Assembly: GCA_035293945.1 (NCBI GenBank)
Contig: DATGLV010000030.1
Span: 62,001-126,000, forward strand
DNA: 64,000 bases
Source: VAZQ01 sp035293945
Lineage (GTDB): Bacteria; Pseudomonadota; Alphaproteobacteria; Rhizobiales; Xanthobacteraceae
Direction of reading: 5' to 3'
In this document: piece after piece, positions 44,948 to 53,984 of the stretch
Layout: the number at the start of each line of letters is the position of its first letter
Position numbering within the stretch: the stretch's first letter is position 1
Translations under genes and position numbers: made by a program
The notes under the pieces: generated by a model
Told to the model about the DNA's origin: nothing
Databases searched by the model: none
What the model saw: only the letters and a program-made list of their open reading frames with translations

Positions 44948-46213
44948 ATGACAGATCGAGAAATCCCTTTGCCTCCGGCTGGGCTGGCGAAACCCTCGAG
45001 GGATGAGCCCCGCGCAGTTGCATCGCAAAAGGCCGACTTTCTTTTCTTGCTTTCACAAGCAATCGAGAGCGTGCGACATGATCCGGCACGGCAACGCAGG
45101 GTCGTTTATGAGCTCGTACGAGCCAAGCTTCAAAGAGAAGCCTGGCTAAGGAATCCCCCCGTCACTATTTTAGAGATGCGGCAATACTTGCAGGCATTCG
45201 ACGCCGCGATCGCACAGATTGAGAGCGGCCTCTCGCAAGAGGATGAGCTGCAATCGCTGCTGTTCCGGATGAAGCGCATCGAAGAGAGCAAAGCAGCAAG
45301 CTCCTCCCCTCGGGCAATCCTGCCTCCTCAGGCAACAACGAACCTCGAGCCGCACGCCGCGCCGTCGCCTATGAGCGCAGCCATTCTCCCAATTCGTGAA
45401 GCGGAAGTAGCTCACGTACGGCAGGCAAGGAAGCTCGGATTTGGCGTCGGCAGCTTGATCTCCATGCTGGCTACTGCGTTGATCGCCGCAGCACTGGTTG
45501 AGCTTCAACAACAATACTTTCATCTTGGCGGAGGGCGAGACGGGGTGGATCCAAGGCCGTTCGCCAGCGAGCCTGACCCGAAGGACCCGCAGGCCCGAGC
45601 GATTGCTACTCAGACAGCCGCTGTTCAATCTGAGCCGCAAGCTCATGCTGCGCCATCGATGGCAGCTGTGCCGCAGCCGGCAGCTCTTCCACTTCCGTCG
45701 CTCTATGGAGTGTATGCTGTTGACGGCGGGCATCTCGAGGAGCTTGAGCCCCTGCCCATCAGGGTACCCTTCCCAAAGGCGCTCATCACCACTCCGATTA
45801 CGACGCCCAGCCGAACGACGCTGTCCGGCAGCGGGCTGAGCTTCATCGCGTTTCGTCGAGACCTGACAACCGACGCGCCGGAGCGAATTACTATTCGGGC
45901 GATCGCAAAGGTGTCGCGCTCTCGAACCTACAGTTCAGCCGGGAAGGCCACGATTACGAACCTGGATGACCTGTGGGCCTTCCGCAGCGACGCCTACGAC
46001 CTGCGCGTAGCCCCGCTCGGCCAGAGCCCCGAAATGATCGCCATTCGGCCGGAAACCAGTGATTTCGCCTTGCCCGCGGGCCGTTACGCACTCATCCTCA
46101 AGGGGCAAGCCTACGACTTCAGCATCGCTGGTCCGGTGAGCTCCGCCGAGCAGTGCCTCGAGAAGGTCGAAGCATTGAACAATACGTTCTACTCGGAATG
46201 CAAGGATCCATAA
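44948..46213 (+). CDS. Hypothetical membrane-anchored protein
   Basis: I do not recognise the family. The 421-residue protein has a charged helical N-terminal half (residues 25-115; 'DFLFLLSQAIESVRHDPARQRRVVYELVRAKLQ'), which looks like a cytoplasmic helical bundle. One membrane segment ('LGFGVGSLISMLATALIAAALVEL', about 163-186), a Pro/Ala-rich linker (about 190-255) and a beta-rich C-terminal domain ('FRRDLTTDAPERITIRAIAKVS', 'FALPAGRYALILKGQAYDF') follow. The topology N-in, C-out fits a signal-transmitting or anchoring protein. The codon use is like its neighbours and the frame is long and clean, so it is a real gene. It is divergent from the GT2 gene. Confidence 0.7.
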   Translation: MTDREIPLPPAGLAKPSRDEPRAVASQKADFLFLLSQAIESVRHDPARQRRVVYELVRAKLQREAWLRNPPVTILEMRQYLQAFDAAIAQIESGLSQEDELQSLLFRMKRIEESKAASSSPRAILPPQATTNLEPHAAPSPMSAAILPIREAEVAHVRQARKLGFGVGSLISMLATALIAAALVELQQQYFHLGGGRDGVDPRPFASEPDPKDPQARAIATQTAAVQSEPQAHAAPSMAAVPQPAALPLPSLYGVYAVDGGHLEELEPLPIRVPFPKALITTPITTPSRTTLSGSGLSFIAFRRDLTTDAPERITIRAIAKVSRSRTYSSAGKATITNLDDLWAFRSDAYDLRVAPLGQSPEMIAIRPETSDFALPAGRYALILKGQAYDFSIAGPVSSAEQCLEKVEALNNTFYSECKDP

Positions 46214-46384
46214 CCCCCGGCAGCGGCGGGTGCTAAGCCAACGCTATTGCGCGGTCCGTCACGATACCGCTTCTCCCAAAATCTGTTAAAACGCCTGATT
46301 TTTGCGCAGCCAATCGCTGTCGCAACGCCCAAATGACAGCTCCCACGAGAGGTCAGAAAAATACACGCCCGACGCTCTCCTGGC

Positions 46385-46645
46385 TCATTGGGCGTTTAAG
46401 GTAAGCTCCTTTGAAACGGTCGTGCGGGAGTCCTGTTGCGAGCGCCGCGGCGAGGGTCCTTCTGCTCGAGGCTCCGACATACGATCGAAATCGTTTAATT
46501 CAAACACCCCCATGTCGGTAGGAGCATACCGTCCGACGCCCTTGGCCGCCTTTGACGCTACTCCGATACAGAAAAGAGCACCGCATCCAACAAGCCCCAC
46601 CAGAAGGCAACCGGACGCCACTACCGACCAAACAAGCGTAGCCAT
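46385..46645 (-). CDS. Small membrane-anchored or exported protein
   Basis: The 86-residue protein is preceded by an excellent ribosome site (GGAGG with 7 nt to the ATG at 46645). Residues 3-32 form a hydrophobic segment rich in Gly, Ala and Cys ('ASGCLLVGLVGCGALFCIG'), which could be a membrane anchor or a lipoprotein-like signal. The remainder is charged and polar. No family is recognised. It stands alone between longer non-coding stretches. Confidence 0.5.
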   Translation of the reverse strand: MATLVWSVVASGCLLVGLVGCGALFCIGVASKAAKGVGRYAPTDMGVFELNDFDRMSEPRAEGPSPRRSQQDSRTTVSKELTLNAQ

Positions 46646-47003
46646 GGATGTCCTCCGTCTTGTGATAGCGGCACACTTTTACGCCAGCACGTCTAGCTTC
46701 AGCACGAACTCGCCCGGCCCGGTCCAACAAGGCGCAACGCTCATTTCTACAAATCGAGAGTAACTGAGTCGTTCCGCACCGCACACAACACTTCTTCAAA
46801 AGAACGTGTAGCGCAACTACTCAAATGGGCGGGTCGCCTCTTTTTTTGTAACTCGCAATCGCCATGATTGCGAAACTGCAGCTGGATCAACCAATGATCT
46901 GCCAGGTATTTGGCGAGTGCAAAACCGATCGGTATTTGGCTCATATCAGTAATTCAATTTGCGGGCTGTTGCTTAGCTCCGACCGTTCCTCATCGGTATC
47001 ATG
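46646..47003. other. Intergenic, no gene seen
   Basis: These 358 bp carry only short frames without ribosome sites or family features. Confidence 0.5.
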
Positions 47004-47321
47004 GGAGGGAAAGAGTCTTGGCATCAGCCCCTCTCTGGCGATTGAGAACGGGCGTGGTGGTTGAATTGAAGCCGGGGCTGCAGCAAAGCCCCAGATGCGC
47101 GCCGCCGTGACCACAGCAACTTGGCGGCCGCCCGTGGCGGCTGCGATAGCCTCAGGTGCGAGCGCCTCTTCGACGTCCTGGAGTGAGAGACGCTCGAGCG
47201 GTCCGGTTCGAGAGCGAAACCGAAGCACGTGTGTCGGTCTTCGAGTTTATCAAAGCTTGTGCGACCCGTGCTGCCGTCATTCCTTCGACCGAGGCACCGC
47301 CAAGCGGCGCGGTCCTTGGCC
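47004..47321 (+). repeat. Dispersed repeat copy A (about 320 bp)
   Basis: This stretch aligns, colinear and on the same strand, with 57928-58270. The aligned blocks share 'GAGGGAAAGAGT', 'CCCTCTCTGGCGATT', 'GCTGCAGCAAAGCC', 'GTCGGTCTTCGAGTT', 'ATCAAAGCTT' and 'CATTCCTTCGACCG'. Identity looks about 75-80% by eye, with small indels that break any common reading frame. It is probably a remnant of a multicopy element or a decayed gene; its nature is unknown. Confidence 0.7.
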
Positions 47322-47571
47322 GCCGCTTGCATGCACCGGCTGCACCGCCATGCGGACCGGCGCCAGGACATGCTGGCGCACACTTAGCCTCGCGAGGACG
47401 CGATCTTTTGGCGCAGCCCGAGGACTAAATTTTTAGCTCCCGATTTAATTTTGATAAGGCAGGTCATGTGACGCGCCAGTACGAGAGTGGTGCCGCGGAC
47501 ATCTCCATGAGCCCCAAGGAGCTAGAGTGCCGAAGACGGCGGCTATGGTCTCGACTCCGCGGAGAACAGCA

Positions 47572-47757
47572 ATGGGTGGCCAATCCAAATTCTATGACCG
47601 CGCAGCGGAGTGCCAGCGTTTGATGCGCCTGTCCACCGAACGCCAGGCGCGCGAGAGTTTTCGCCAGCTGCGCGATCTATGGATCGAATTTGCCAACGAG
47701 GAGGGCATATTGCAGCGGATGGGACGAAGGCCCTCCTCGGAACGCTCAGGCGAGTGA
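47572..47757 (+). CDS. Small charged protein, 'RAAECQRL' family
   Basis: The 61-residue protein is 'FYDRAAECQRLMRLSTERQARESFRQLRDLWIEFANEEG'-like: an amphipathic helix pair with Cys in the AECxxL motif and a Trp in the second helix. GGAG lies 7 nt before the ATG at 47572, so the 15 codons upstream in the same frame are not needed. Four more proteins of the same style are encoded within 6 kb (see 48881-49084, 49466-49666, 49777-49971, 52631-52828). The function is unknown. The 3' end overlaps the convergent Crp-type gene by 12 bp. Confidence 0.65.
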   Translation: MGGQSKFYDRAAECQRLMRLSTERQARESFRQLRDLWIEFANEEGILQRMGRRPSSERSGE

Positions 47758-48573
47758 TCGACCGGGGGCGCCCAGGTCGGCTCCCGCACGTAGATGCGGG
47801 GCCTGCAGGTTCAGGTGTAGGTAGGTCGGGTCGAACGCGGCCTTGGAGCTGATCCGGTGCCAGCTTAGGATGCGCAGCTTGCCGGCCGCGAGCTCGGCAC
47901 ATCCGTCTTTGCGCAGCGCTTGAAGCGCTCGGTTTACGGACACGATTGATAGCCCGAGGAATTGGCCAATCTGCTGCTGATTGAGGGGAAAGCTGCAGGT
48001 GCTTCCGTCGGCTAATCCGAACTCGCGCGTGAGGGCGAAGTGCTGACACAAAAAGTGCGCGACGCGCTCCGGTGCGGATCGCAGGCCTTGATTGGTGATC
48101 GCCTGCCGAAAGATGGACGCATCAATCAACGTATGCCGCCACAGCGCGAACCCGACCTGGGGCGCCTTGAGGATGAGGTTCCGCAACTCGCCATGCGGCA
48201 GGAGAGCGATCTCGGCCTCCTCGATGGCGGCGAGTGAGTGATCCATGACGTGCAAGAACAGCGATTGCAGGTCGGGCAGATCGCCTTCAATGTGAAGCTG
48301 CAAATACTGGCGCATCCCGGCCGCGAAGGTGTGATAGCGCCCAAGCGTCCCTCGCAACACGAGGACTGATGACTTCGGGCGGTCGCCTTGACGCACGATG
48401 TCCTGTCCCCGGCCGATGGTTTTCCTGTGTGGACGCAACTCCGCGATCACCCGCACGTCGGCCGCTGTGAGTTGCGAATGGCGCCTCAAGGTTCGGACGA
48501 GGACGCCCGTGATCTGTCCGCTCGACGAGATGCGCGCGTGGCTGGCCATGTGGGAGTAATCCGCTCGAGCCAT
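47746..48573 (-). CDS. Crp/Fnr-family transcription regulator
   Basis: The protein is about 275 residues. Its N-terminal cyclic-nucleotide-binding-like jelly roll holds 'IGRGQDIVRQGDRPKSSVLVLRGTLGRYHTFAAGMRQYLQLHIEGDLPDLQSLF'. The C-terminal Crp-type winged helix has 'FPLNQQQIGQFLGLSIVSVNRALQALRKDG' (recognition helix SIVSVNRALQAL). It lacks an N-terminal cysteine cluster, so it is not an oxygen-sensing FNR; many such regulators in Bradyrhizobium have unknown effectors. The start is uncertain among GTG 48606, ATG 48573 and ATG 48549. Whether it acts at the FNR-type boxes at 58384 and 59332 cannot be told. Confidence 0.85.
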   Translation of the reverse strand: MARADYSHMASHARISSSGQITGVLVRTLRRHSQLTAADVRVIAELRPHRKTIGRGQDIVRQGDRPKSSVLVLRGTLGRYHTFAAGMRQYLQLHIEGDLPDLQSLFLHVMDHSLAAIEEAEIALLPHGELRNLILKAPQVGFALWRHTLIDASIFRQAITNQGLRSAPERVAHFLCQHFALTREFGLADGSTCSFPLNQQQIGQFLGLSIVSVNRALQALRKDGCAELAAGKLRILSWHRISSKAAFDPTYLHLNLQAPHLRAGADLGAPGRSLA

Positions 48574-48880
48574 CTGGGTTCGCTTTATCAAATGATAGAG
48601 AAGCACCCATAATGGGTATGTGCGGCATCGGGTTTGTTCACGTTGATATTGGGTCGGTCGGTTGCGTTAGTCTGGAATCCGACCCGTGGCGATTCACTTA
48701 CCGAGCACCGCTTGACGAACAAAGATCTTGCTCCGTTCGGCTTTTGCTCTGGAGGGTAACTATTGATTTCGAGAAGGTTGGCCCCTTCGCCTGACCACGG
48801 TGAGAGCCCTCCGCATTCTGGTCGATGCACGGTTGAGGAATGCAGGCCGAAGTGTCGTCGGCATAATGGCCGGCTATTAT
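48574..48880. other. Intergenic, no supported gene
   Basis: The promoter of the Crp-type gene should be at its right-hand end near 48600-48700. The short plus-strand frame 48612-48794 has no ribosome site or family match. Confidence 0.45.
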
Positions 48881-49084
48881 TCACGCGCTCCCCGTGCAGC
48901 ACGGCGGAACGTCGGCGCGATCTACTTCGCCAGGTGCTTCCTCGTGCAGCGCCAGGACGTCGTAAGAATCGGCGAGGCTCAAGTATGAACGTCGAAGCGT
49001 ATCGTCGGAAGCCAGCTTGGAAAGGCGCCGACATTCTTCGGCTCGATTGCGCAGTCTTCTCGCGTGTTCTTTGTGATTTTCCAT
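48881..49084 (-). CDS. Small charged protein, 'RAEECRRL' family
   Basis: The 67-residue protein is 'HARRLRNRAEECRRLSKLASDDTLRRSYLSLADSYDVLALHEEA'-like, with the same Cys-containing helix followed by a second helix as in the 47572 protein. The frame extends to 49417, but that part lacks family character, and the ATG at 49084 gives a product of the usual size. Function unknown. Confidence 0.6.
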   Translation of the reverse strand: MENHKEHARRLRNRAEECRRLSKLASDDTLRRSYLSLADSYDVLALHEEAPGEVDRADVPPCCTGSA

Positions 49085-49465
49085 GGCGACGACCCGCGCG
49101 AGGTACACCATGACAAGAAGTGATTTGGGGATGTTTTGGCGCTCGTCAAGTGAGTGCGCCCAGGCGGGCGATTCGCCGCGAACGGCACCAGCGGATATTT
49201 CGTTCTGGCCACCAAGCCCCCGTTCGTTTGTTGGATTGACGTGATCTAATGGCGGCAAGCAGTGCATTGCACCGGCACGCAAACATCCTCGGCCTGGGTC
49301 ACCTCCTCGGCGATCCAGTCCTGAACGTGCCGCCGTGTATTGCGACAGCGATAATGAGACGTGGCTATGGCCGGCAACGAATCGCGACTTGAAGGGCGAC
49401 GGATTGAGGCATGTCAATAAGGCGCGTGCCGAGCTTTCCCGACGGGCGACGCCAGGTAAGGCGGG
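49085..49465. other. Intergenic, no gene seen
   Basis: Nothing is supported between the two small minus-strand proteins, apart from presumed promoter sequence. Confidence 0.45.
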
Positions 49466-49666
49466 CTAGCTGTCGTTCGCTGGATGCTGGTCGTCTGTGG
49501 CTCGATGAGCGGTAGCCCGTTCATGGCGGGCGCCGACGCGGTCAGCCATCCTCATGAAGGCTTGGGCGATCGCCAGCATGGCGGCGCGCTCTTGCGGGTC
49601 GCGGATGTGCTCCGCGGCGGCAACGCAATCATACGCTTTACGTCTGTACTTCTCTCGATCCGGCAT
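49466..49666 (-). CDS. Small charged protein, 'KAYDCVAAAE' family
   Basis: The 66-residue protein is 'DREKYRRKAYDCVAAAEHIRDPQERAAMLAIAQAFMRMADRV'-like. It shares the layout of the neighbouring small proteins: a Cys in the first helix, a 'DPxERA' turn and a second Ala-rich helix with 'MADR'. The tail is hydrophilic. Similar proteins are common in Bradyrhizobium and have no known function. Confidence 0.6.
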   Translation of the reverse strand: MPDREKYRRKAYDCVAAAEHIRDPQERAAMLAIAQAFMRMADRVGARHERATAHRATDDQHPANDS

Positions 49667-49776
49667 GGCTTGACGGGCTCTGCAGCACCATCAATGCTCG
49701 ACCAAACGCCTGCGTTCCTGGAACTTCGAAACTTTTGTATGGGTCCATACCGAAGCGGAAACCTGAATTGGCCGGC

Positions 49777-49971
49777 CTATTTAGGGCGCTTGGGCTGGAA
49801 CCGTCCTATGCGTTCGCTCAGCTCATAGCTGCGCGCCAGCGATATCCAGCGCCGCTCCATGGCGAGCCAATCATCCCGCAAGACAGGGTCGCGCTCGTAC
49901 TTGGCCCGCCGAGCGCAATCCTCAGCGTGGCGATAGCACTCGGCAATTTCCGCACTCACTTTCAGGAGCAT
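49777..49971 (-). CDS. Small charged protein, 'HAEDCARRA' family
   Basis: The 64-residue protein is 'EIAECYRHAEDCARRAKYERDPVLRDDWLAMERRWISLARSYELSERI'-like, with the clearest copy of the motif set: HAEDC, 'DPxLRDxW' and 'RRWxxLA'. The frame runs nine codons further upstream to 49998; the ATG at 49971 is chosen for family length. Function unknown. Confidence 0.6.
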   Translation of the reverse strand: MLLKVSAEIAECYRHAEDCARRAKYERDPVLRDDWLAMERRWISLARSYELSERIGRFQPKRPK

Positions 49972-50231
49972 CGGCCGATCCGCACCGGCCCCAGCCACAA
50001 TTGTTCATAGCAGAGACGAGGATGCCGCGCGACGCGAAGCCGGCCGCCGCGACGATCCAGCCGGTTCGGCCTGTCGCCCAAGCGAGGCGTCGGCGGGGGC
50101 AGTCCCAATTCCTTTCGCAGGCGATCCCTGTACGCGATATGCAGCACCTGCATGGAGACTCAAATTGGGCTAACGGGCCGCAAGCCGCATCCGTATCGGC
50201 TGATATGGCAAATCCCCGCAGTGGCAACCAA

Positions 50232-51449
50232 TCAAGTGAACAATGGGAAGCTAAGCACGAATTCAGTTCCTTGGTCCCGACGCAATATGCGAAGCTCACC
50301 GAGGAGTTGCTGCGCGAAGGCGTTCACAAGGCGCATCCCAAGGCCTCCCGATTTGTTGTCCACCTGGGAGGGAAGCCCGACACCCTTATCCCTCACAGAT
50401 ATCGTTACGGCGTTTTGAGCATCGAGCGACATGGTCACCCAAACCGAGCCGGGGCGACCCACATAGGCGTATTTGGCCGCGTTCGTGATCAGCTCATTCA
50501 CCGCGAGCACGGCCGGAATCGCGCGATCGGTGCGTACAACGACGCCCTTTTCGGCGTTGACGTTGATCTCGCAGCCGAACAGCGAGCCTGCCAAATCCGT
50601 GCACACATCGTGGAGATACGCCCCTAAGTCCAACGAGTCTATTTCGTCCCCGCTGTACAAACGGCGGTGTACGCGCGCGACGGCGGCAATTCGGGAGCTG
50701 GCCTGGCGAAGCTCATGGCGGACATCCGCACTTTGAGATGCAGAGGAATGCAGGACCAGCATTGACGCGATGATCTGGAAGCTGTTGTTGACGCGATGAT
50801 TGACTTCTTTCATCAATGTTTTTTGTCGATCGAGGGCCTTGCGAAGGGATTCTTCCACGCGATGACGCTCGATCGCCATCCCCAGAATGTTGGCGATTCC
50901 CCGCAGGAACACCAAATCAGCCTCGCGGAACTCACCTTCGGAACGACTATCGACCTCAAGCACTCCGAAGGGGATGCCGTCCCCACCAAGAATGACATTC
51001 ATGGCGCGCCGAATGCCGTACTCCACCAACAGCTGTGGCGTTCGGAATCGCTCCTCGATGTCCAAGTGGTTTGAAATGACGGATTTGCCGGTTTGGAGGG
51101 CATAGCCGGCCGGAGAAGCCGTGTCCGCCCCAATGGTGGCTTTGCCGACGACATCCGACCCCCACCCGACGCCGCTGCATACAAGGAACCTGCTTTCCTC
51201 AGGCAGATACTTTAGGACCTTGGCAAATTCCGCACCAAGGCCCTCGGCCGCTGATCGCGCAGCCTGATCAAGCAACTCCGAAAGTGGCGTGCCTTTCAGC
51301 GCAAGCACGCCAAAATCGGCCAGGATTTGCTGTTGTTGGACTCGCGAGCGGAGCATCGCGAGCGATGTTTCTAGATGGTCCGGCACATCCGAAGGCGGTG
51401 TCTCGACCAGGAATTCACGCGTGTTCGGATGATATTTGGCGACAGACAC
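50232..51449 (-). CDS. GAF-domain sensor histidine kinase (HisKA_2 / HWE-like)
   Basis: The protein is about 405 residues. A GAF domain (about 30-200; 'LGAEFAKVLKYLPEESRFLVCSGVGW ... FGVLEVDSRSEGEFREADLVFLRGIAN') is followed by the dimerisation/phosphoacceptor helix 'LMKEVNHRVNNSFQIIASML' (His in NHRVNN, the HisKA_2 signature). An HATPase domain has 'VNELITNAAKYAY' (N box), 'RDKGVGLP' (G1) and 'GGLGMRLV' (G2). There are no membrane segments, so it is cytoplasmic. The GTG at 51449 is preferred to the GTG at 51518. HisKA_2 kinases in Rhizobiales often feed the PhyR/EcfG general stress response. No intact partner receiver is nearby; the receiver at 52059-52491 is broken. Confidence 0.88.
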   Translation of the reverse strand: MSVAKYHPNTREFLVETPPSDVPDHLETSLAMLRSRVQQQQILADFGVLALKGTPLSELLDQAARSAAEGLGAEFAKVLKYLPEESRFLVCSGVGWGSDVVGKATIGADTASPAGYALQTGKSVISNHLDIEERFRTPQLLVEYGIRRAMNVILGGDGIPFGVLEVDSRSEGEFREADLVFLRGIANILGMAIERHRVEESLRKALDRQKTLMKEVNHRVNNSFQIIASMLVLHSSASQSADVRHELRQASSRIAAVARVHRRLYSGDEIDSLDLGAYLHDVCTDLAGSLFGCEINVNAEKGVVVRTDRAIPAVLAVNELITNAAKYAYVGRPGSVWVTMSLDAQNAVTISVRDKGVGLPSQVDNKSGGLGMRLVNAFAQQLLGELRILRRDQGTEFVLSFPLFT

Positions 51450-51679
51450 GAACCGACCGCCTTTCGATGAGGTGACGGGGCGCAAGCATCCCGACGCTGA
51501 TGTGCCGTTGCGACCCACGCTAACCCCTCGTGGACTTGGTAGCAGCCCTCTCGGCTGCGCTCAAGAAACTCGCCGCCGCAGGGAAAAAGCCGCTTTGCAC
51601 GGTACCGGAACAGCGTCTGCTTGCGCTACGTTAGCTAACCAACATAGAGGCCAAAGCGCTCTTAGCTCAAAGAGCCAGC

Positions 51680-51901
51680 ATGACGTTCTCTGACAAAAAA
51701 ACGTGTTCGCAATGTGGGAATCCGATGCTGGCGACGGATCGTATTCCTCCGGTAGTGCCCGGCCCAGGTCTTATAATTTTCACTTGCTCTCACTGCAAAG
51801 CAACCGATTCGGTGCTGGTGGACGCCGCTGACTGGCGCAGCGCTGACGCTGCTCATCGCCGGACGGTGCCTCCCACGGCTGACGATGACGAGAACGGCTG
51901 A
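51680..51901 (+). CDS. Small zinc-ribbon-like protein
   Basis: The 73-residue protein has two CxxC pairs ('CSQCGNPM' and 'CSHCKATD') about 27 residues apart, a classical zinc-ribbon spacing, with a hydrophobic strand 'GLIIFT' before the second pair and an acidic tail. Such small proteins are frequent in Bradyrhizobium and have no known role. The gene stands alone. Confidence 0.65.
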   Translation: MTFSDKKTCSQCGNPMLATDRIPPVVPGPGLIIFTCSHCKATDSVLVDAADWRSADAAHRRTVPPTADDDENG

Positions 51902-52058
51902 CCATTTTTCCCCAATCGGCATGGCGTGGGCTGCTACGAGCTTCGGTCCAGCAAAACAGCGCCGAAGGTGCCCGCTTTTTTACCGCCAGAACGGACGGAT
52001 CGCTGCGAGCGTCTACCGGAGTGACAGGTGAACCAGACAGAGGCCGCGGCAGCAGGTA

Positions 52059-52491
52059 TCACCTGCCCTTTGGGTTCGAGCCCAACGCGATAAGCTGCTT
52101 GATGCGGTCAAGCACTATCTACGGCTCGTAGGGCCTGGCGAGCATCGGGCCCGCATCGCACAAATCCCCCGCCGCGCTTGCCGCGCGGGCATGCGTGCCG
52201 GCCAGTATCATTTCGGTGTCTGGTTGATGCGCACGGACCCATTGCGCGACAGCAAAGCCCGCTGCTCGATCGGGCTCGATCACGCCGCACAGCACCATGT
52301 AAACGCGCATCTCTGCGTGTTGCAGGACGTTGAGCGCCTCATCCGTGTCGGCGGCTTCAATGACCCTGTAGCCGCAATTGCGCAGGTTCGGAGATGATCC
52401 TGCGGGCGATGACATCGTCATCGACCACAAGGATCGGGCGGGGCTTTTTGCTGAGCCGCTCGGCAAGAGCGATACGGCTCAACTGAGCCAA
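52059..52491 (-). pseudogene. Broken response-regulator receiver domain (frameshift and in-frame stop)
   Basis: Reading leftwards, one frame gives 'RPILVVDDDVIARRIIS' (the acidic pocket that opens a receiver domain). A one-base frameshift near 52395 moves to the frame that gives 'LRNCGYRVIEAADTDEALNVLQ ... FAVAQWVRAHQPDTEMILAGTHARAASAAG ... ARPYEP'. That frame ends in TAG at 52119-52121, but codons beyond it continue the receiver's last helix ('IVLDRIKQLIALG') to a stop at 52059. Two independent lesions make this a pseudogene rather than a single sequencing error. The position of the phosphoacceptor Asp reads 'VLCGVIEPD', so it may have been degenerate before. Confidence 0.8.
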
Positions 52492-52630
52492 ATCACCGCT
52501 TGCCCCATTCGGCCCACGGGTGTTGTTGCCCGCCCCGCGCCGGCCGGCATGCTCCTTGGGGACGCTTAGCGCGCCCCGACGTGTGTTGAGCCCGCAACCG
52601 GGGGAGGCCGGCCGCGCGCGTCCTCTCACC

Positions 52631-52828
52631 TCATTGCAGCGGCCGCTCAGCGGCTCCCTCCTGGCTTTTGGTGCGTCCCGCTGCCCGTTGGCGCTGGTCG
52701 AGCGCGGCACATTTTCTCCATCTCTCCGCCATGCGTTTCCACAAGGCCTTGTTGGCGTGGTCGCGCGCAAAACGGGACATGCGTTCGCACTCGTTAGCTT
52801 CCGTCAAGTATCGTTCCGCTGGAGTCAT
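52631..52828 (-). CDS. Small charged protein, 'EANECERM' family
   Basis: The 65-residue protein is 'PAERYLTEANECERMSRFARDHANKALWKRMAERWRKCAAL'-like, with the Cys-containing first helix and 'W..MAERW' second helix of the local family. GAGGGGAC lies upstream of the ATG at 52828, which supports the start. Function unknown. Confidence 0.65.
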   Translation of the reverse strand: MTPAERYLTEANECERMSRFARDHANKALWKRMAERWRKCAALDQRQRAAGRTKSQEGAAERPLQ

Positions 52829-53293
52829 GCTCAGGTCCCCTCAGCTCTTCAGGAATCCAGTGCAGGGACGCATTCACAAATAAGGCCGACTTCATTGTCG
52901 GGTTGCCGACAAAACCGTGAATCATGCGCCGCGGTTCCCGCCATCCGGCGGTTTTTTTCAGACCAAACGTTTGCTTATTTGACATAATTAGTAGCGATCA
53001 ATGGTTCTCGTTCAGAACGATGCCACTGCCGGGCTGATCGCCCGGTCTGCCTCATATGCATGACCAACAATATCGGTTTGTTGGTGACCCCGGCTCCGGT
53101 TGCCGTGACCTATTCGGGTTCGCAATCTTTCTGGCGAAGACATAGGCAATGGCAGCGCTGCTTACTGCACGCACGAAGCGCACGGACCGCGACCAAGTCG
53201 TGCTTCGGCGGGGTCGTGATCCGGAACCATCCAAGGAAGCTGCGGGGCATTCTATCGCTCGCCTTCGAGCAGCTACGCGATGCTCCTGGAATG
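52829..53293. other. Intergenic, no supported gene
   Basis: Short frames on both strands (52794-52985 minus, 53110-53316 minus) lack ribosome sites and family features. Confidence 0.45.
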
Positions 53294-53632
53294 TTACAGC
53301 GAGCGCGTTTGCCCAAGAGCGATCAAAATCTGCTGGCGAAAATCTTCAAACTGCAGCACGCCGTCACTAAGACTGTTGAGCACAGCTATTGCCCTCAGCG
53401 TGTCGCGCCCATTCCTTTTCATGGCAGCAACCAAAGCCTGTTGCCTGCTCACCCGCGCCTTGGCCTTGACGATCTCAGCCTCAATCTGTTGAAGGATGTC
53501 GGAATCGCGCCCGAGCCTGTCCTCCTCGGCAATTAGAAGCCGGTGCAAGAGCGATCGGACGATCGGGTCAATCTCTCCTTCAAGCTGGTCGCGGAAGTGC
53601 CTTATGTTTTCCCGCGTGACAAACTGGTCCAT
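53294..53632 (-). CDS. Hypothetical helical protein ('MDQFVTRENIRHFRDQL' type)
   Basis: The 112-residue protein is almost entirely helical: 'ENIRHFRDQLEGEIDPIVRSLLHRLLIAEEDRLGRDSDILQQIEAEIVKAKARVSRQQALVAAM'. AAGGAG lies 8 nt before the ATG at 53632, so the nine upstream codons are excluded. I recall similar small proteins with 'RENIKHF..L..E.D...R..L..LLxEEE' widespread in Bradyrhizobium, of unknown function. Residues about 20-85 may form a coiled coil. Confidence 0.7.
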   Translation of the reverse strand: MDQFVTRENIRHFRDQLEGEIDPIVRSLLHRLLIAEEDRLGRDSDILQQIEAEIVKAKARVSRQQALVAAMKRNGRDTLRAIAVLNSLSDGVLQFEDFRQQILIALGQTRSL

Positions 53633-53984
53633 CGGCGGCGCTCCTTGTCCCTTGATCATGGGATTCGCGATGTTTGCACCTCTTGTAGCGAATTACAGTC
53701 ACCTGCACTACGGACAGTCGCGACATTTTCCTCGCCGTAACGGCCAAGAATGTTTGAGCAGCAACCAGCAATCCAGCCCCGCATTAGAGCGGCTTGCGAC
53801 TTGATCGCCGTCCATCTTTCATCGCGCGGGCTTTTGAGCGGCGCGCGCCCTCCGTGCATTGCCTTCCGTGCATTGCAGCAATTTGGCGGAGAGCGCAACC
53901 CGATGAAGACGGGGCGGTGATTCGTCGCATTGAGGTCGTGATCCGCAAAGCTTCACCTTCGAGGAACGCGGGGGAGAAAGGAGA
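53633..53984. other. Divergent intergenic region, no gene seen
   Basis: These 352 bp separate the helical protein from the small secreted protein and should hold promoters for both. Confidence 0.45.

Noticed and set aside
48612..48794. A 60-residue plus-strand frame in the Crp-gene upstream region
   Set aside because: It has no Shine-Dalgarno site or family match, and its position fits promoter sequence.
52794..52985. A 63-residue minus-strand frame
   Set aside because: It has no ribosome site, overlaps the start of a better-supported small gene and shows no family features.
53110..53316. A 68-residue minus-strand frame rich in Cys and Arg
   Set aside because: It has no ribosome site and an unusual composition; I cannot distinguish it from chance.
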